Assembly: GCA_004570425.1 (NCBI GenBank)
Contig: SPQJ01000032.1
Span: 1-51,277 of the forward strand
From: Bacillus sp. AZ43
GTDB taxonomy: Bacteria; Actinomycetota; Actinomycetes; Mycobacteriales; Geodermatophilaceae
Length of the DNA: 51,277 nucleotides
Direction: 5' to 3'
Positions 42,215 through 50,620 of this stretch are shown here, one piece after another. Positions within the stretch are counted from its first letter, which is position 1, and each line of letters starts with the position of its first letter. The notes beneath the pieces were generated by a model. The model was given only the letters and a program-made list of their open reading frames with translations. It was not told the origin of the DNA and did not search any database. A program made the position numbers and the translations under genes.

Positions 42215-43163
42215 GGGCCGGGCGGTAGCCCGGGAAGATCTCGTCGAGCCGGGCGAGCGCGGCCTCGTCGAGCGTCACGGCCAGCGCCTCCAGCGACCCC
42301 TCGAACTGCGCCATGGTGCGCGGGCCGACGATCGGCGCGGTCACCGCGGGCTGGTGCAGCAGCCAGGCCAGCCCGACGTCGGCGGGCGGCCGGCCCAGGT
42401 CGCGGCAGAAGGCCTCGTACGCCTCGAGAGCCGGCCGGTGCTTCTCGATGCGGTCCCGGGTGCGCTGCTCGTCGCGCCGTCCGCCCTCCGTCCCCTCCAG
42501 GACGCCGGCCAGGAGCCCGCCGGCGAGGGGGCTCCAGGGGATGACGCCGACGCCGTAGTGCCGGGCGGCGGGCAGCACCTCGAGCTCCACGTGCCGGGTG
42601 AGCAGGTTGTAGTGCGACTGCTCGCTGACCAGGCCCTGGAAGTCCCGTCGCGCGGCGGCCTCGTTGGCGGCGGCGATCTGCCACGCGGCGTGGTTGGACG
42701 ACCCGACGTAGAGCACCTTGCCCTGGGCGACGAGGGTCTCGCAGGCCTGCCAGATCTCCTCCCACGGTGTGCGCAGGTCGACGTGGTGGAACTGGTAGAG
42801 GTCGATCCAGTCGGTGCCCATCCGGCGCAGCGAGCCCTCGCAGGCCCGCACGATGTTGCGGGCGGACAGGAAGGTGTCGTTCGGCCAGTCGCTCATCGAG
42901 CCGTAGACCTTCGTCGCCAGCACGGTTCTCTCGCGGCGCTCCCCGCCCTGGGCGAACCAGGTGCCGAGCACCTCCTCGGTGCGACCCTTGCCGGCCTCGA
43001 AGCCGTAGACGTTGGCGGTGTCGAAGAAGTTGATGCCCTCGGCGTGCGCGCGGTCCATGATCGCGTGCGACTCGCCCTCCTCGGTCCGCCAGCCGAAGTT
43101 CATGGTGCCGAGGCAGAGCCGCGAGACGGTCAGGCCGCTGCGGCCGAGGTGCGTGTACTCCAT
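42195..43163 (-). CDS. Aldo/keto reductase
   Basis: 322 aa from ATG 43163. NADPH-dependent carbonyl reductase with a TIM barrel. The catalytic tetrad is visible: D48 (NFFDTANVYG), Y53, K85 (LATKVYG) and H126 (YQFHHVD). IDLYQFHHVDLRTPWEEIWQA and VGSSNHAAWQIA are typical of the YghZ/Kv-beta-like branch. Substrate unknown. A CAGGCT hexamer (43177-43172, minus) eight bases upstream may be a leaderless -10. Divergent from the thioesterase-like gene, 28 bases away. Confidence 0.92.
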   Translation of the reverse strand: MEYTHLGRSGLTVSRLCLGTMNFGWRTEEGESHAIMDRAHAEGINFFDTANVYGFEAGKGRTEEVLGTWFAQGGERRERTVLATKVYGSMSDWPNDTFLSARNIVRACEGSLRRMGTDWIDLYQFHHVDLRTPWEEIWQACETLVAQGKVLYVGSSNHAAWQIAAANEAAARRDFQGLVSEQSHYNLLTRHVELEVLPAARHYGVGVIPWSPLAGGLLAGVLEGTEGGRRDEQRTRDRIEKHRPALEAYEAFCRDLGRPPADVGLAWLLHQPAVTAPIVGPRTMAQFEGSLEALAVTLDEAALARLDEIFPGYRPAPKEYAW

Positions 43164-43191
43164 GGATTCCCAGCCTGGCACCCTGGTCGCC

Positions 43192-44019
43192 GTGCCGCAG
43201 AACGATCGGGAGGCCTCCGCCTTCGACCTCGCCACCGCCGTCCGCCGCGCGGAAGGGCCCGCGCTCCTCGCCGACCTCGACCCCACGTGGGACGTCGGCA
43301 ACGGCATCCTGAACGGCGGTTACCTGCTGTCGGTGGCGGGCCGTGCCGCCGTGCTGGAGAGCCCCCACGAGCACCCGGTCGCGATGTCGGCCAGCTACCT
43401 GCGGGCGGGCGCCGGCGGCCCCGCGACCCTGACGGTGACGCCCGGCCCGGCCGGGAAGACGCTCGCGCACTCCCTCGTCACGCTGTCGGACGACGGTGGA
43501 CCGGTGATCACCGTCCAGGCGACGACGGCGACGCTCACGGCCGACGCCACCCCCGAGTACTCCCTGCCGATGCCCCGGGTGGCCGGGCCCGACGAGTGCC
43601 TCGACATGGCGGCGAACGCGCACCTGGCCGCGGTGCCGATCCAGCTGCCCGGCCTGACGAAGCACGTGGAGAGCAGGCTCGACCCGGCCACCGCGATGTG
43701 GGCGCTCGGGCAGCCCGGCGACGAGCCGGTGCTGCGCGCGTGGGTGCGGCTGGCCGACGGCCGCCCGGCCGACCCGCTGGCGCTGCTCACCTTCGCCGAC
43801 GTGCTGCCGCCGACCAGCTTCGCCACCGGCCGGATGGGCTGGGCGCCGACCGTGCAGCTGCAGGTGCTCGTCCGCGCCCTGCCCGCGCCGGGCTGGTGCC
43901 TGGTGGAGGCGCGGGCCAGCGAGATCGCCGGCGGCTGGACCGACGAGGACTACCGGATCTGGGACTCCACCGGCCGGCTGGTCGCGCAGAGCCGGCAGCT
44001 CGCCCGCACCGCCCGCTAA
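43192..44019 (+). CDS. Acyl-CoA thioesterase-like double-hotdog protein
   Basis: 275 aa from GTG 43192. Two hotdog halves. The first has DPTWDVGNGILNGGYLLSVAGRAAV (residues about 30-54) and the strands VAMSASYLRAGAGGPATLTVTPG. The second has LALLTFADVLPPTSF and VQLQVLVRALPAPGWCLVEARASEIAGGWTDEDYRIWDSTGRLVAQSRQ. This is the TesB-like/thioesterase family layout common in actinobacteria. It likely hydrolyses fatty acyl-CoA. CACCCT (43179-43184) seven bases upstream may be a -10. Its stop overlaps the TetR stop by four bases. Confidence 0.87.
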   Translation: MPQNDREASAFDLATAVRRAEGPALLADLDPTWDVGNGILNGGYLLSVAGRAAVLESPHEHPVAMSASYLRAGAGGPATLTVTPGPAGKTLAHSLVTLSDDGGPVITVQATTATLTADATPEYSLPMPRVAGPDECLDMAANAHLAAVPIQLPGLTKHVESRLDPATAMWALGQPGDEPVLRAWVRLADGRPADPLALLTFADVLPPTSFATGRMGWAPTVQLQVLVRALPAPGWCLVEARASEIAGGWTDEDYRIWDSTGRLVAQSRQLARTAR

Positions 44020-44639
44020 CCGGGCAGGGCGACCTCGCCGGTGAGGTAGCGCTGGAGCGTCGGCCCGATGGCGGCGACCAGCCACTCGGGGTCCGCCGAC
44101 GCCAGCGGCTCCACCTTCAGGACGTAGCGGCCCATCACCACGCCGATGAGCTGCGAGGCCACGAGCGCGCCCCGCGACTCCCGCTCCCCGGCGGGCAGGT
44201 CGAGCGTGCCGAGCACCCGGCGGAGCACCTGGGAGACCAGGAACTCGCGCAGCAGCTTCGCGGTCCACTCGCTGCCGACGGCCGAGCGCACCAGGGCGAG
44301 CCCCGCGGGCTGCATCGGGCCGTCCCAGACGCGCAGCAGCAGCCGGACGACGTTCGCGCCCAGCTCGTCCGGGCCGCCGGCGAGCGCCTCGGGCAACAGC
44401 TCGGCCGGGTCGGCGGGTGCCTGGATGGCGGCGAGGAAAAGCTTGTCCTTGCTGCCGAAGTAGTGGTGGACGAGCGCCGGGTCCACGCCGGCGGCCGTCG
44501 CGATCTGGCGGATCGTGGCGCCGTCGAACCCGCGCTCGGCGAAGGCGGTGCGGGCAGCGACCAGGACGGCGTCCCGGGTGTCGGGGTTCCCGGGCCGCCG
44601 TCCCGACCGTCGTGCAGGAGCCGGTTCCGCGGTGCTCAG
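44016..44639 (-). CDS. TetR-family regulator of the adjacent ABC exporter
   Basis: 207 aa from CTG 44639. The helix-turn-helix spans about 38-68: TIRQIATAAGVDPALVHHYFGSKDKLF. The C-terminal ligand domain follows. No ATG, GTG or TTG lies near the expected start. CTG 44639 overlaps the permease stop (CTGA) and has AGGAGG only five bases upstream, so it is very probably the real start. It is the third gene of the exporter operon and should repress the operon from an operator at 46146-46181, released by a drug or metabolite. Confidence 0.9.
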   Translation of the reverse strand: MSTAEPAPARRSGRRPGNPDTRDAVLVAARTAFAERGFDGATIRQIATAAGVDPALVHHYFGSKDKLFLAAIQAPADPAELLPEALAGGPDELGANVVRLLLRVWDGPMQPAGLALVRSAVGSEWTAKLLREFLVSQVLRRVLGTLDLPAGERESRGALVASQLIGVVMGRYVLKVEPLASADPEWLVAAIGPTLQRYLTGEVALPG

Positions 44640-45415
44640 CTGGTCCTCCTCCGCAGGGTCGCCGCCGCGAGCGCGAGGGCGAGCAGGGCCGCGCCGGCCA
44701 CGATGCCGACGTCGGCCCACATCGTGCCCGTCGGCTCCGCGGAGGCTCCGACCTCCTGCAGTGCCTCGACGGCGTAGGTCAGGGGCAGGACGTCGCTGAT
44801 CGCCTGCAGCCAGCCGGCCATCTGCTCGCGCGGGACCAGCAGGCCGCACAGGAAGAACTGCGGCAGCACGATCACCGGCATGAACTGCACGGCCTGGAAC
44901 TCGCTGCGGGCGAAGGCGCTGGCCAGCAGGCCCAGGGCGACGCCGAGCACCGCGTCGACGACGGCGATGAGGACGACCAGCCACACCGAGCCGGCCACCT
45001 CCAGGTCGTACACGGTCGTCGCCACCGTCACGGTGACGGCGGCCTGCAACGCCGCGGCGAGGCCGAACGCCAGGCCGTAGCCCAGCAGCAGGTCGAGCCG
45101 GGCGAGGGGAGTGGTGAGCAGCCGCTCGAGGGTGCCGGACGTCCGCTCGCGCAGCATGGCGATGCTGGTGACCAGGAACATCACGACGAACGGGAAGATC
45201 CCGAGCATCGTGAGGCCGACCCGGTCGAACGTGCTCGGCTGGCCCGGCAGGACCGGGAGGTCCTTCCAGAGCAGGTAGAGCAGGCCGAGCAGCAGACTGG
45301 GCAGCACCAGCAGCATGGCGATGGTTCGGTGGTCGTGCCGCAGCTGGCGCAGCACGCGGGCGGCGGTGCTGCCGGTGAGCCGGGGGCTCAGGTGGGTCAC
45401 GGTCGCGGCGGTCAT
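44636..45415 (-). CDS. ABC-2 type permease of drug exporter
   Basis: 259 aa from ATG 45415. About six transmembrane helices: 32-50, 66-88, 111-140, 148-172, 181-197 and 232-252. The segment SIAMLRERTSGTLERLLTTPLARLDLLLGYGLAF is the ABC-2 (DrrB/NodJ-like) coupling region. It starts inside the stop of the ATPase gene (ATGA) and ends inside the TetR start. Probable homodimeric exporter. Confidence 0.9.
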   Translation of the reverse strand: MTAATVTHLSPRLTGSTAARVLRQLRHDHRTIAMLLVLPSLLLGLLYLLWKDLPVLPGQPSTFDRVGLTMLGIFPFVVMFLVTSIAMLRERTSGTLERLLTTPLARLDLLLGYGLAFGLAAALQAAVTVTVATTVYDLEVAGSVWLVVLIAVVDAVLGVALGLLASAFARSEFQAVQFMPVIVLPQFFLCGLLVPREQMAGWLQAISDVLPLTYAVEALQEVGASAEPTGTMWADVGIVAGAALLALALAAATLRRRTS

Positions 45416-46131
45416 GCCGCCACCTCCTCACGGGCGCGGACCAGGTTGAGGAACGCCTCTTCCAGGTCGTCGGAGCGGCCGTCGGCGCGCAGCTGCGCCG
45501 GCGTGGAGTCGGCGATGAGCTCGCCCTCGCGGAGCAGGAGCAGCCGGTCGCAGCGGCCGGCCTCGTCCATGACGTGGCTGGAGACGACCAGCGTCGTCCC
45601 GGCCGCGGCCAGGGCGTGGAACCGGTCCCAGAGCTCCACGCGCAGCACCGGGTCGAGGCCGACCGTCGGCTCGTCGAGCACCAGCACCTCGGGATCGCCG
45701 ACCAGGGCGCAGGCCAGGGACGCCCGGCCCCGCTGGCCGCCGGACAGGTCGGCCACCAGCTGCCCCGCGGCGTCCGCGAGCCCGACGTCGGCGATCGCGG
45801 CGTCGGCCGCGGTGGCGCCCCGGCCGTAGAGCGAGGCGAAGTAGCGGGCGTTCTCCCGCACGGTGAGGTCGGCGTAGACGCTCGGTGCCTGGGTGACGTA
45901 GCCGACGCGGCTGCGCAGCGCGGCGGAGCCCGCCGGTTCGCCGAGCACGGTGACGGTGCCCGAGCGGACCCGCTGCACCCCCACGAGGGCGCGCATCAGC
46001 GTGCTCTTCCCGCTGCCGCTGGGGCCGAGCAGGCCGGTGACCTGGCCGGCGGGCACGGAGAACGACAGGCCGGGGAGGACGCGGCGGCGTCCTCGGTCGA
46101 CGACCAGGTCGGTGACGGTCACGGCATCCAT
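45412..46131 (-). CDS. ABC transporter ATP-binding protein of drug exporter
   Basis: 239 aa from ATG 46131, with GGAGG five bases upstream; ATG 46152 lies upstream of that site and is unlikely. Motifs: Walker A GPSGSGKST (36-44, K42), Q-loop VTQAPSV, signature LSGGQRGR, Walker B VLVLDEP, D-loop GLDP, and switch His in SSHVMDEAG. Similar to DrrA-type exporter ATPases. It energises the ABC-2 permease that follows. Expression is from a canonical promoter overlapped by a TetR-type operator. Confidence 0.93.
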   Translation of the reverse strand: MDAVTVTDLVVDRGRRRVLPGLSFSVPAGQVTGLLGPSGSGKSTLMRALVGVQRVRSGTVTVLGEPAGSAALRSRVGYVTQAPSVYADLTVRENARYFASLYGRGATAADAAIADVGLADAAGQLVADLSGGQRGRASLACALVGDPEVLVLDEPTVGLDPVLRVELWDRFHALAAAGTTLVVSSHVMDEAGRCDRLLLLREGELIADSTPAQLRADGRSDDLEEAFLNLVRAREEVAA

Positions 46132-46145
46132 GCCGGCCTCCAGAA

Positions 46146-46197
46146 AACTCAACGGGTGATGAACTCAACGCTAGATGAGTTGCCGTCCAGCGGTCAA
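46146..46197 (-). promoter_or_regulatory. Promoter and TetR-type operator of the ABC exporter operon
   Basis: Reading the minus strand: -35 TTGACC (46197-46192), 18 bases, -10 TAGCGT (46173-46168). The inverted repeat AACTCA...TGAGTT (arms 46162-46167 and 46176-46181, 8-base spacer) straddles the -10. A second AACTCAACG half-site lies at 46146-46154, matching the first at 46162-46170. This is a textbook position for a repressor, most likely the TetR gene at the end of the operon. Confidence 0.72.
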
Positions 46198-46228
46198 GGC
46201 CTGCGTCCAGGAGTGATCGCCGTCCCGG

Positions 46229-46234
46229 CAGAAT
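46229..46234 (+). promoter_or_regulatory. Leaderless promoter of the SpoU methyltransferase gene
   Basis: CAGAAT, six bases before GTG 46241. No operator seen. Confidence 0.45.
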
Positions 46235-46240
46235 CGGGGG

Positions 46241-47047
46241 GTGCCGCAGCCCGTCGTCATCACCGATCCCGCCGATCCGCGGGTGGCCGACTTCCGCGAC
46301 CTCAAGGCGGGGGACCGTCCCGCCGGTCGCGAGCGGGGCACCGGGCCGGTGATCGTCGAGGGGGTGCCCGCCGTCGAGCGGCTGCTCGCCTCGCCCTACC
46401 GGGTCCGGGCGGTGTTCGGGGTGCCGGGGCGGGTCGCCGCCCTGGACCTGCCGGAGGGCATCCCGGCCTTCGAGGCCGACAAGTGGGTGCTCTCCGAGGT
46501 CATCGGCTTCCGGCTGACCCGCGGGGTGGTCGCGTCGGCCGACCGCCGTCCGCCCGCGGACCTCGACGAGCTGCTGGCCGGTCCCGACCCGGCCGCGCCG
46601 CGGCGGCTCGCCGTCCTCGAGGCGCTGAACGACGCCGAGAACCTGGGCTCGATCGCGCGGTCGGCCGTGGCGCTCGGCGTCGACGGCCTGCTGCTGGACC
46701 CGCGCTGCGCGGACCCCCTCTACCGGCGGTCGGTCCGCGTCTCGATGGGCCACGTGCTCGGCCTGCCGTTCGCCGTCCTGCCGGACTGGCCGGACGGGCT
46801 GTCCCGGCTGCACGACGCCGGCTACACGTCGGTGGCGCTCACCCCGGCGCCCGACGCCGTCGACCTCGGCGACGTGGACCCGGCGGCGCACCCGCGGACG
46901 GCGGTGCTCCTCGGCGCCGAGGGCCCGGGGCTCACGCCCGAGGCGCAGCAGGCGGCGAGTGTGCGCGCGCGGATCCCGATGCGGGCCGGCGTCGACTCCC
47001 TCGGCGTCGCCGCCGCGGCGGCGATCGCCTTCGCGACCCTCCGCTAA
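46241..47047 (+). CDS. SpoU/TrmH-family RNA 2'-O-methyltransferase
   Basis: 268 aa from GTG 46241. The N-terminal 100 residues are an RNA-substrate-binding-like domain (VIVEGVPAVERLLASPYRVRAVFG). The C-terminal trefoil-knot SPOUT domain has the three motifs: LNDAENLGSIARSAVALG, LLGAEGPGLT, and IPMRAGVDSLGVAAAAAIA. It transfers methyl from SAM to a ribose 2'-OH in rRNA or tRNA; the target is not predictable. Its stop overlaps the convergent gene by four bases. Confidence 0.92.
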   Translation: MPQPVVITDPADPRVADFRDLKAGDRPAGRERGTGPVIVEGVPAVERLLASPYRVRAVFGVPGRVAALDLPEGIPAFEADKWVLSEVIGFRLTRGVVASADRRPPADLDELLAGPDPAAPRRLAVLEALNDAENLGSIARSAVALGVDGLLLDPRCADPLYRRSVRVSMGHVLGLPFAVLPDWPDGLSRLHDAGYTSVALTPAPDAVDLGDVDPAAHPRTAVLLGAEGPGLTPEAQQAASVRARIPMRAGVDSLGVAAAAAIAFATLR

Positions 47048-47517
47048 CCCCGCAGGGAGAAGCGGGCCAGGTGGGCCCGGGCCTCCTCGGCCTGCGCCGG
47101 GTTGCACAGGACGTCGTAGCGCCCGGCCTCGATCTTGCTGGTGCTGACGAAGTCGCGGCGGCCCTGCGTGGCCGCGTAGCCCATGCCGCCGAAGATCGCC
47201 CCGAACACCACACCGGCGAGCAGGCCGCTGAGCACCGAGCCGACCCAGCCGCTGCCGTCGGTCGAGAAGATCCCGAGCAGCAGCCCGACGAACAAGCCCC
47301 ACCACGCACCCGCGGCCGCACCCGCGCCGATCGCCCGGCCCAGGGTCAGCCGGCCGGTCACCCGCTCCACCATGCGCAGGTCCGAGCCGACGATGGTGAC
47401 GTTCTCGACGGCGAACTTCTGGTCCGAGAGGTGGTCGACGGCGGCCTGCGCTTGCTCGTAGCTGTCGTAGGACCCGACCTGGACGCCGCCTCTGGGCATC
47501 GACACCGACGCTGACAT
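47044..47517 (-). CDS. General stress protein 17M-like (YflT) membrane protein
   Basis: 157 aa from ATG 47517. The opening VGSYDSYEQAQAAVDHLSDQKFAVENVTIVGSDL (14-47) is the GSP17M/YflT domain. A Gly/Ala-rich hydrophobic pair at about 62-115 (GAGAAAGAWWGLFVGLLLGI and VLSGLLAGVVFGAIFGGMGYAAT) suggests a glycine-zipper-type membrane insertion. The C-terminal YDVLCNPAQAEEARAHL closes the domain. Homologues are induced by general stress; function unknown. Confidence 0.85.
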   Translation of the reverse strand: MSASVSMPRGGVQVGSYDSYEQAQAAVDHLSDQKFAVENVTIVGSDLRMVERVTGRLTLGRAIGAGAAAGAWWGLFVGLLLGIFSTDGSGWVGSVLSGLLAGVVFGAIFGGMGYAATQGRRDFVSTSKIEAGRYDVLCNPAQAEEARAHLARFSLRG

Positions 47518-47554
47518 GCCGGCCTACTACCCGGGCGCCGGATCGGCATGCACC

Positions 47555-48493
47555 TCAGCGGTGGCGGCGGACCCCGAAGACGATGTCCTCCCACGCCGGG
47601 ATGCGGGCGCGCGGGTCCTCGCCCTCGCCCTCGCCCTCGCCCTCGCTGCGGCCCAGGACGACGGTGTCGTGGTCGGCCACCTCGTCGAGCAGCGCGTCGA
47701 GGGACGTGTCGTCGGCCGGTGAGCCGCTGGCCGGGTGCACGTCGCGGACCGGCTCGTCGTCGGCCCCGCGCAGGTCGGCGGGCAGGACCTCGGGGGTGAC
47801 GGTGTCGTGGACGCCGGGCTCCTCCTCGTCCCGGACGACGCTCACGGGGCGGGGCCGGGCAGCGGTCACGGTGACGCCCGTGGGCACCTCGGGGACGACC
47901 CGCACCAGCCGGGTGCCCTCGGCGAAGTCCATCGTCGCCGCGTCGGCCGGGGCGACCGTGCGCGAGGGGAGGTCGAAGGTCCAGCGCGTCAGGCCCGACT
48001 TGTCGCCGGCCCGCCACGCGCCGGTGACCTGCCAGGTCCCGTCGTGGGTGCGGTGGGCGTCCCAGGTGACGTCGTCGATGTCGGAGTCGATGAGCCGGAG
48101 CCGCTCGTCCATGAACCGGCGCAGCTCGCCGCCGGGGGAGCCCTCGCTGAGCCGGACGCGGGCCTCGCGGGCCTGCTCGGCCACACGCTGCCGCTCCTGG
48201 ATGACCGGGTGGGCGAACCGCATGATCCGCTCGACTCGCGTGCCGGATGCGGCGGCCACCTGCTCGGGCGTCTCGCCGGCCCGGATGCGGGCCTGGATGA
48301 CGCGCGGCGGGAGCTCGACGCCGGCGTCCACGTCGATCTGGGTGAGCCGCCGGGCGTCGCCGCGGGCGGCGGCGCGCACGCGGTCGTCGATCGGCAGCTC
48401 GAACCGCTCGCCCTCGGCGCCGTCGGCACCCTCGGCGGCCAGGACGAGGCTCTTGCCGTCCTCGGAGAGCGCCACGAGACGCAGGGTGCGCAT
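47555..48493 (-). CDS. sepH: Septation protein SepH
   Basis: 312 aa from ATG 48493, with AGGAGGT eight bases upstream. MRTLRLVALSEDGKSLVLA, LPIDDRVRAAARGDARRL, LPPRVIQARIRAGETPEQVAAASGTRVERIMRFAHPVIQERQRVAEQAR are the DUF3071 signature, containing the helix-turn-helix that binds FtsZ filaments. SepH promotes FtsZ ring assembly at division septa in Streptomyces and mycobacteria. The C-terminal third is acidic and disordered, with a GEGEGEGEGE stretch from a DNA hexamer repeat. A TAGCCT -10-like box (48553-48548) would give a 48-nt leader containing a 7-bp hairpin (48519-48538). Confidence 0.93.
   Translation of the reverse strand: MRTLRLVALSEDGKSLVLAAEGADGAEGERFELPIDDRVRAAARGDARRLTQIDVDAGVELPPRVIQARIRAGETPEQVAAASGTRVERIMRFAHPVIQERQRVAEQAREARVRLSEGSPGGELRRFMDERLRLIDSDIDDVTWDAHRTHDGTWQVTGAWRAGDKSGLTRWTFDLPSRTVAPADAATMDFAEGTRLVRVVPEVPTGVTVTAARPRPVSVVRDEEEPGVHDTVTPEVLPADLRGADDEPVRDVHPASGSPADDTSLDALLDEVADHDTVVLGRSEGEGEGEGEDPRARIPAWEDIVFGVRRHR
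47617..47646. repeat. Five tandem CCTCGC units inside sepH
   Basis: Perfect 6-base repeats, five copies, reading Gly-Glu on the minus strand. Slippage would change the length of the acidic linker without a frameshift. Confidence 0.85.
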
Positions 48494-48730
48494 GGCGGAC
48501 CTCCTGACTGCACGACCCGGCCGTCGGGAGAGACGGCCCCGGGACCGAGGCTATCGGCGTGCCGGGGACCGCGCCCGGAGGCGGCCCGGCGTGGCGCGTT
48601 CACCGGTCCCTCGCGCGAGGGGTGCGGAAAGCCCTTCCGGCAGCCGATACGTGCGATGTCACATGCACGCAACACAGGGCCCGCACAGTGGGCGGCCTGG
48701 GGCGAGCTGCAGTTCTCGAGGAGGTGTCCA

Positions 48731-50620
48731 TTGGTCAGCCCACTGACCGACCTGCGGTCGGCCGTGCCCACCGGAGGGGCCCTCACCGCACCCGGCGAGG
48801 CGCTCTCGCCCTCGGTGCGCGCCGCCGTCACCCGGATCTCGTCCGCCCCGGGCGCCTGGTGCCCCGCCCTGTCGCCCGACGGGCTGCGGGTCGCCTACGT
48901 CACCGACCGCTCGGGCATCCCGCGGCTGGAGGTCGCCGACCTCGACGGGCGGGCCACGCCCGCCGTCGTGTCCGGACCGGCCGAGGAGGTCGTCTCCGTC
49001 GCCTGGTCGCCGGACGGCGCCTGGCTGGCCTACCTGGTGAGTCCCGGCGGTTCCATCTGCGCCGAGCTGCACGTCGTCCGGCCGGACGGCGGCGACCACC
49101 GGGTCGTCGCGGGCGAGGACCCCCGCGCCACCGTCTTCGCCGGGGGCTGGACCGGACCCGACCACTACGCCTGCTCGATCGCGCCCGGCGACGGCCCCGA
49201 CGCCGACGTCGTCCTGGTCGAGGTCGCCACCGGCGAGCACCGGACCCTGGCCCGCGGCGGCTTCCTGGCCGTGACGGCGGTGTCGGCCGACCAGCGCTTC
49301 GTCCTCGCCCGCCGCGGTCCGCGGGCCCACCGCCACATCGTCGTCGTCGACGTCGCCACCGGTGTGCAGCGCCGGGTGCTGCCGCTCGCCGCCCCCGGCG
49401 GCGCCGCCTCCGAGGACGGCCGGTTCGCCCCCGACGGTCGGTCGGTCCTGCTCCGCGCCTCCCTGCCCGGCGAGCCGTTCACCGACCGGGCGGGTCTGGT
49501 GCAGGTCCCGCTGTCCGCGGACGGCGAACCGGGACCGGGGCGCGTGGTGCTCCGCCGCCCCGACGCCGACCTCGACGGCTACGCCCTGCGCACCGACGGC
49601 ACCGTGCTCGCCGTCTGGAACCGCGGCGGCGTCACCGAGCTGATGGTGCACGCGCTCGCCGACGGCGCGCTCGTCCGCGAGGTGCCGCTGCCCGAGCCGG
49701 TCATGCCGGGCTGGTCGCTCGCGTCCGACGGCGCCACGATGATCGCGGAGCTGACCGGGCCCCGGACGCCGCGCGCCCTGTTCCGCGTCTCGCTGGACGA
49801 CGGCGCCGCGGCCCCGCTGCCGTCCGCGCCACCCCGTCCCGACCCCGCGCCGCTGGTGACCCCGGTCCGCTACGACTACGTCGCCGCCGACGGGCTCCCG
49901 CTGTCGGGCTGGCTGTACGTGCCCCCGGGGGTCGAGGGACCGAACCGGACGGTCGTGAGCTTCCACGGCGGGCCCGAGGGCCAGGAGCGGCCCGACTGGT
50001 CGCCGGTCCTCCAGTCGCTGGTGGCGGCCGGGATCACGGTCTTCGCGCCCAACGTCCGCGGCTCCGGCGGCTTCGGCCGTGCGTTCCTCACGGCGGACGA
50101 CGGACCCGCCCGCGCGGCGTCGTTCGAGGACGTCCGCGCCACGGTGGACGAGCTGGTCACCGCCGGCATCGCCGTGCCCGGCCGGATCGGCGCGCACGGG
50201 TGGTCCTACGGCGGCTACCTGACGCTCGTGGCGCTGACCCGCTGGCCCGGCCTGTTCGCCGCCGGGGTGACCGGCGCCGGCATGAGCGACCTGCGGACGT
50301 TCTTCGCGGGCACCGAGCCCTGGATGGCGGCGGCCTCGGTGACCGAGTACGGCGACCCGGTCGCCGACCGCGACCTGCTGGGCGTGCTCTCCCCGGTCAC
50401 CGACCTCGAGCGGCTCACCTCCCCGGTGCTGTTCGTGCACGGCGACCGCGACACGAACGTGCCGGTCGCGGAGTCGGTGCAGGCCCACCAGGCGCTGCTC
50501 GCCCGCGGGGCGCCGAGCGACCTGCTGCTCCTCCCGGGCGAGGGGCACACCATCGTCGGGCGCGACCACTGCGTCGAACTGGGCGAACGGGTGACCGCCT
50601 GGTTCGATCGCTGGTTGTGA
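48731..50620 (+). CDS. S9-family prolyl oligopeptidase/acylaminoacyl peptidase
   Basis: 629 aa from TTG 48731, supported by GAGGAGGTG four bases upstream. The N-terminal beta-propeller (about 30-375) has repeats like LSPDGLRVAYVTDRSG and VAWSPDGAWLAYLV. The C-terminal alpha/beta hydrolase has the nucleophile in HGWSYGGY (S492), Asp in VHGDRDTNVP and His in GEGHTIV. FHGGPEGQ is the oxyanion-region motif. No signal peptide, so probably cytoplasmic degradation of short peptides. The stop overlaps the next start (GTGA). The 237-base upstream gap holds the sepH promoter and hairpin and nothing else clear. Confidence 0.93.
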   Translation: MVSPLTDLRSAVPTGGALTAPGEALSPSVRAAVTRISSAPGAWCPALSPDGLRVAYVTDRSGIPRLEVADLDGRATPAVVSGPAEEVVSVAWSPDGAWLAYLVSPGGSICAELHVVRPDGGDHRVVAGEDPRATVFAGGWTGPDHYACSIAPGDGPDADVVLVEVATGEHRTLARGGFLAVTAVSADQRFVLARRGPRAHRHIVVVDVATGVQRRVLPLAAPGGAASEDGRFAPDGRSVLLRASLPGEPFTDRAGLVQVPLSADGEPGPGRVVLRRPDADLDGYALRTDGTVLAVWNRGGVTELMVHALADGALVREVPLPEPVMPGWSLASDGATMIAELTGPRTPRALFRVSLDDGAAAPLPSAPPRPDPAPLVTPVRYDYVAADGLPLSGWLYVPPGVEGPNRTVVSFHGGPEGQERPDWSPVLQSLVAAGITVFAPNVRGSGGFGRAFLTADDGPARAASFEDVRATVDELVTAGIAVPGRIGAHGWSYGGYLTLVALTRWPGLFAAGVTGAGMSDLRTFFAGTEPWMAAASVTEYGDPVADRDLLGVLSPVTDLERLTSPVLFVHGDRDTNVPVAESVQAHQALLARGAPSDLLLLPGEGHTIVGRDHCVELGERVTAWFDRWL

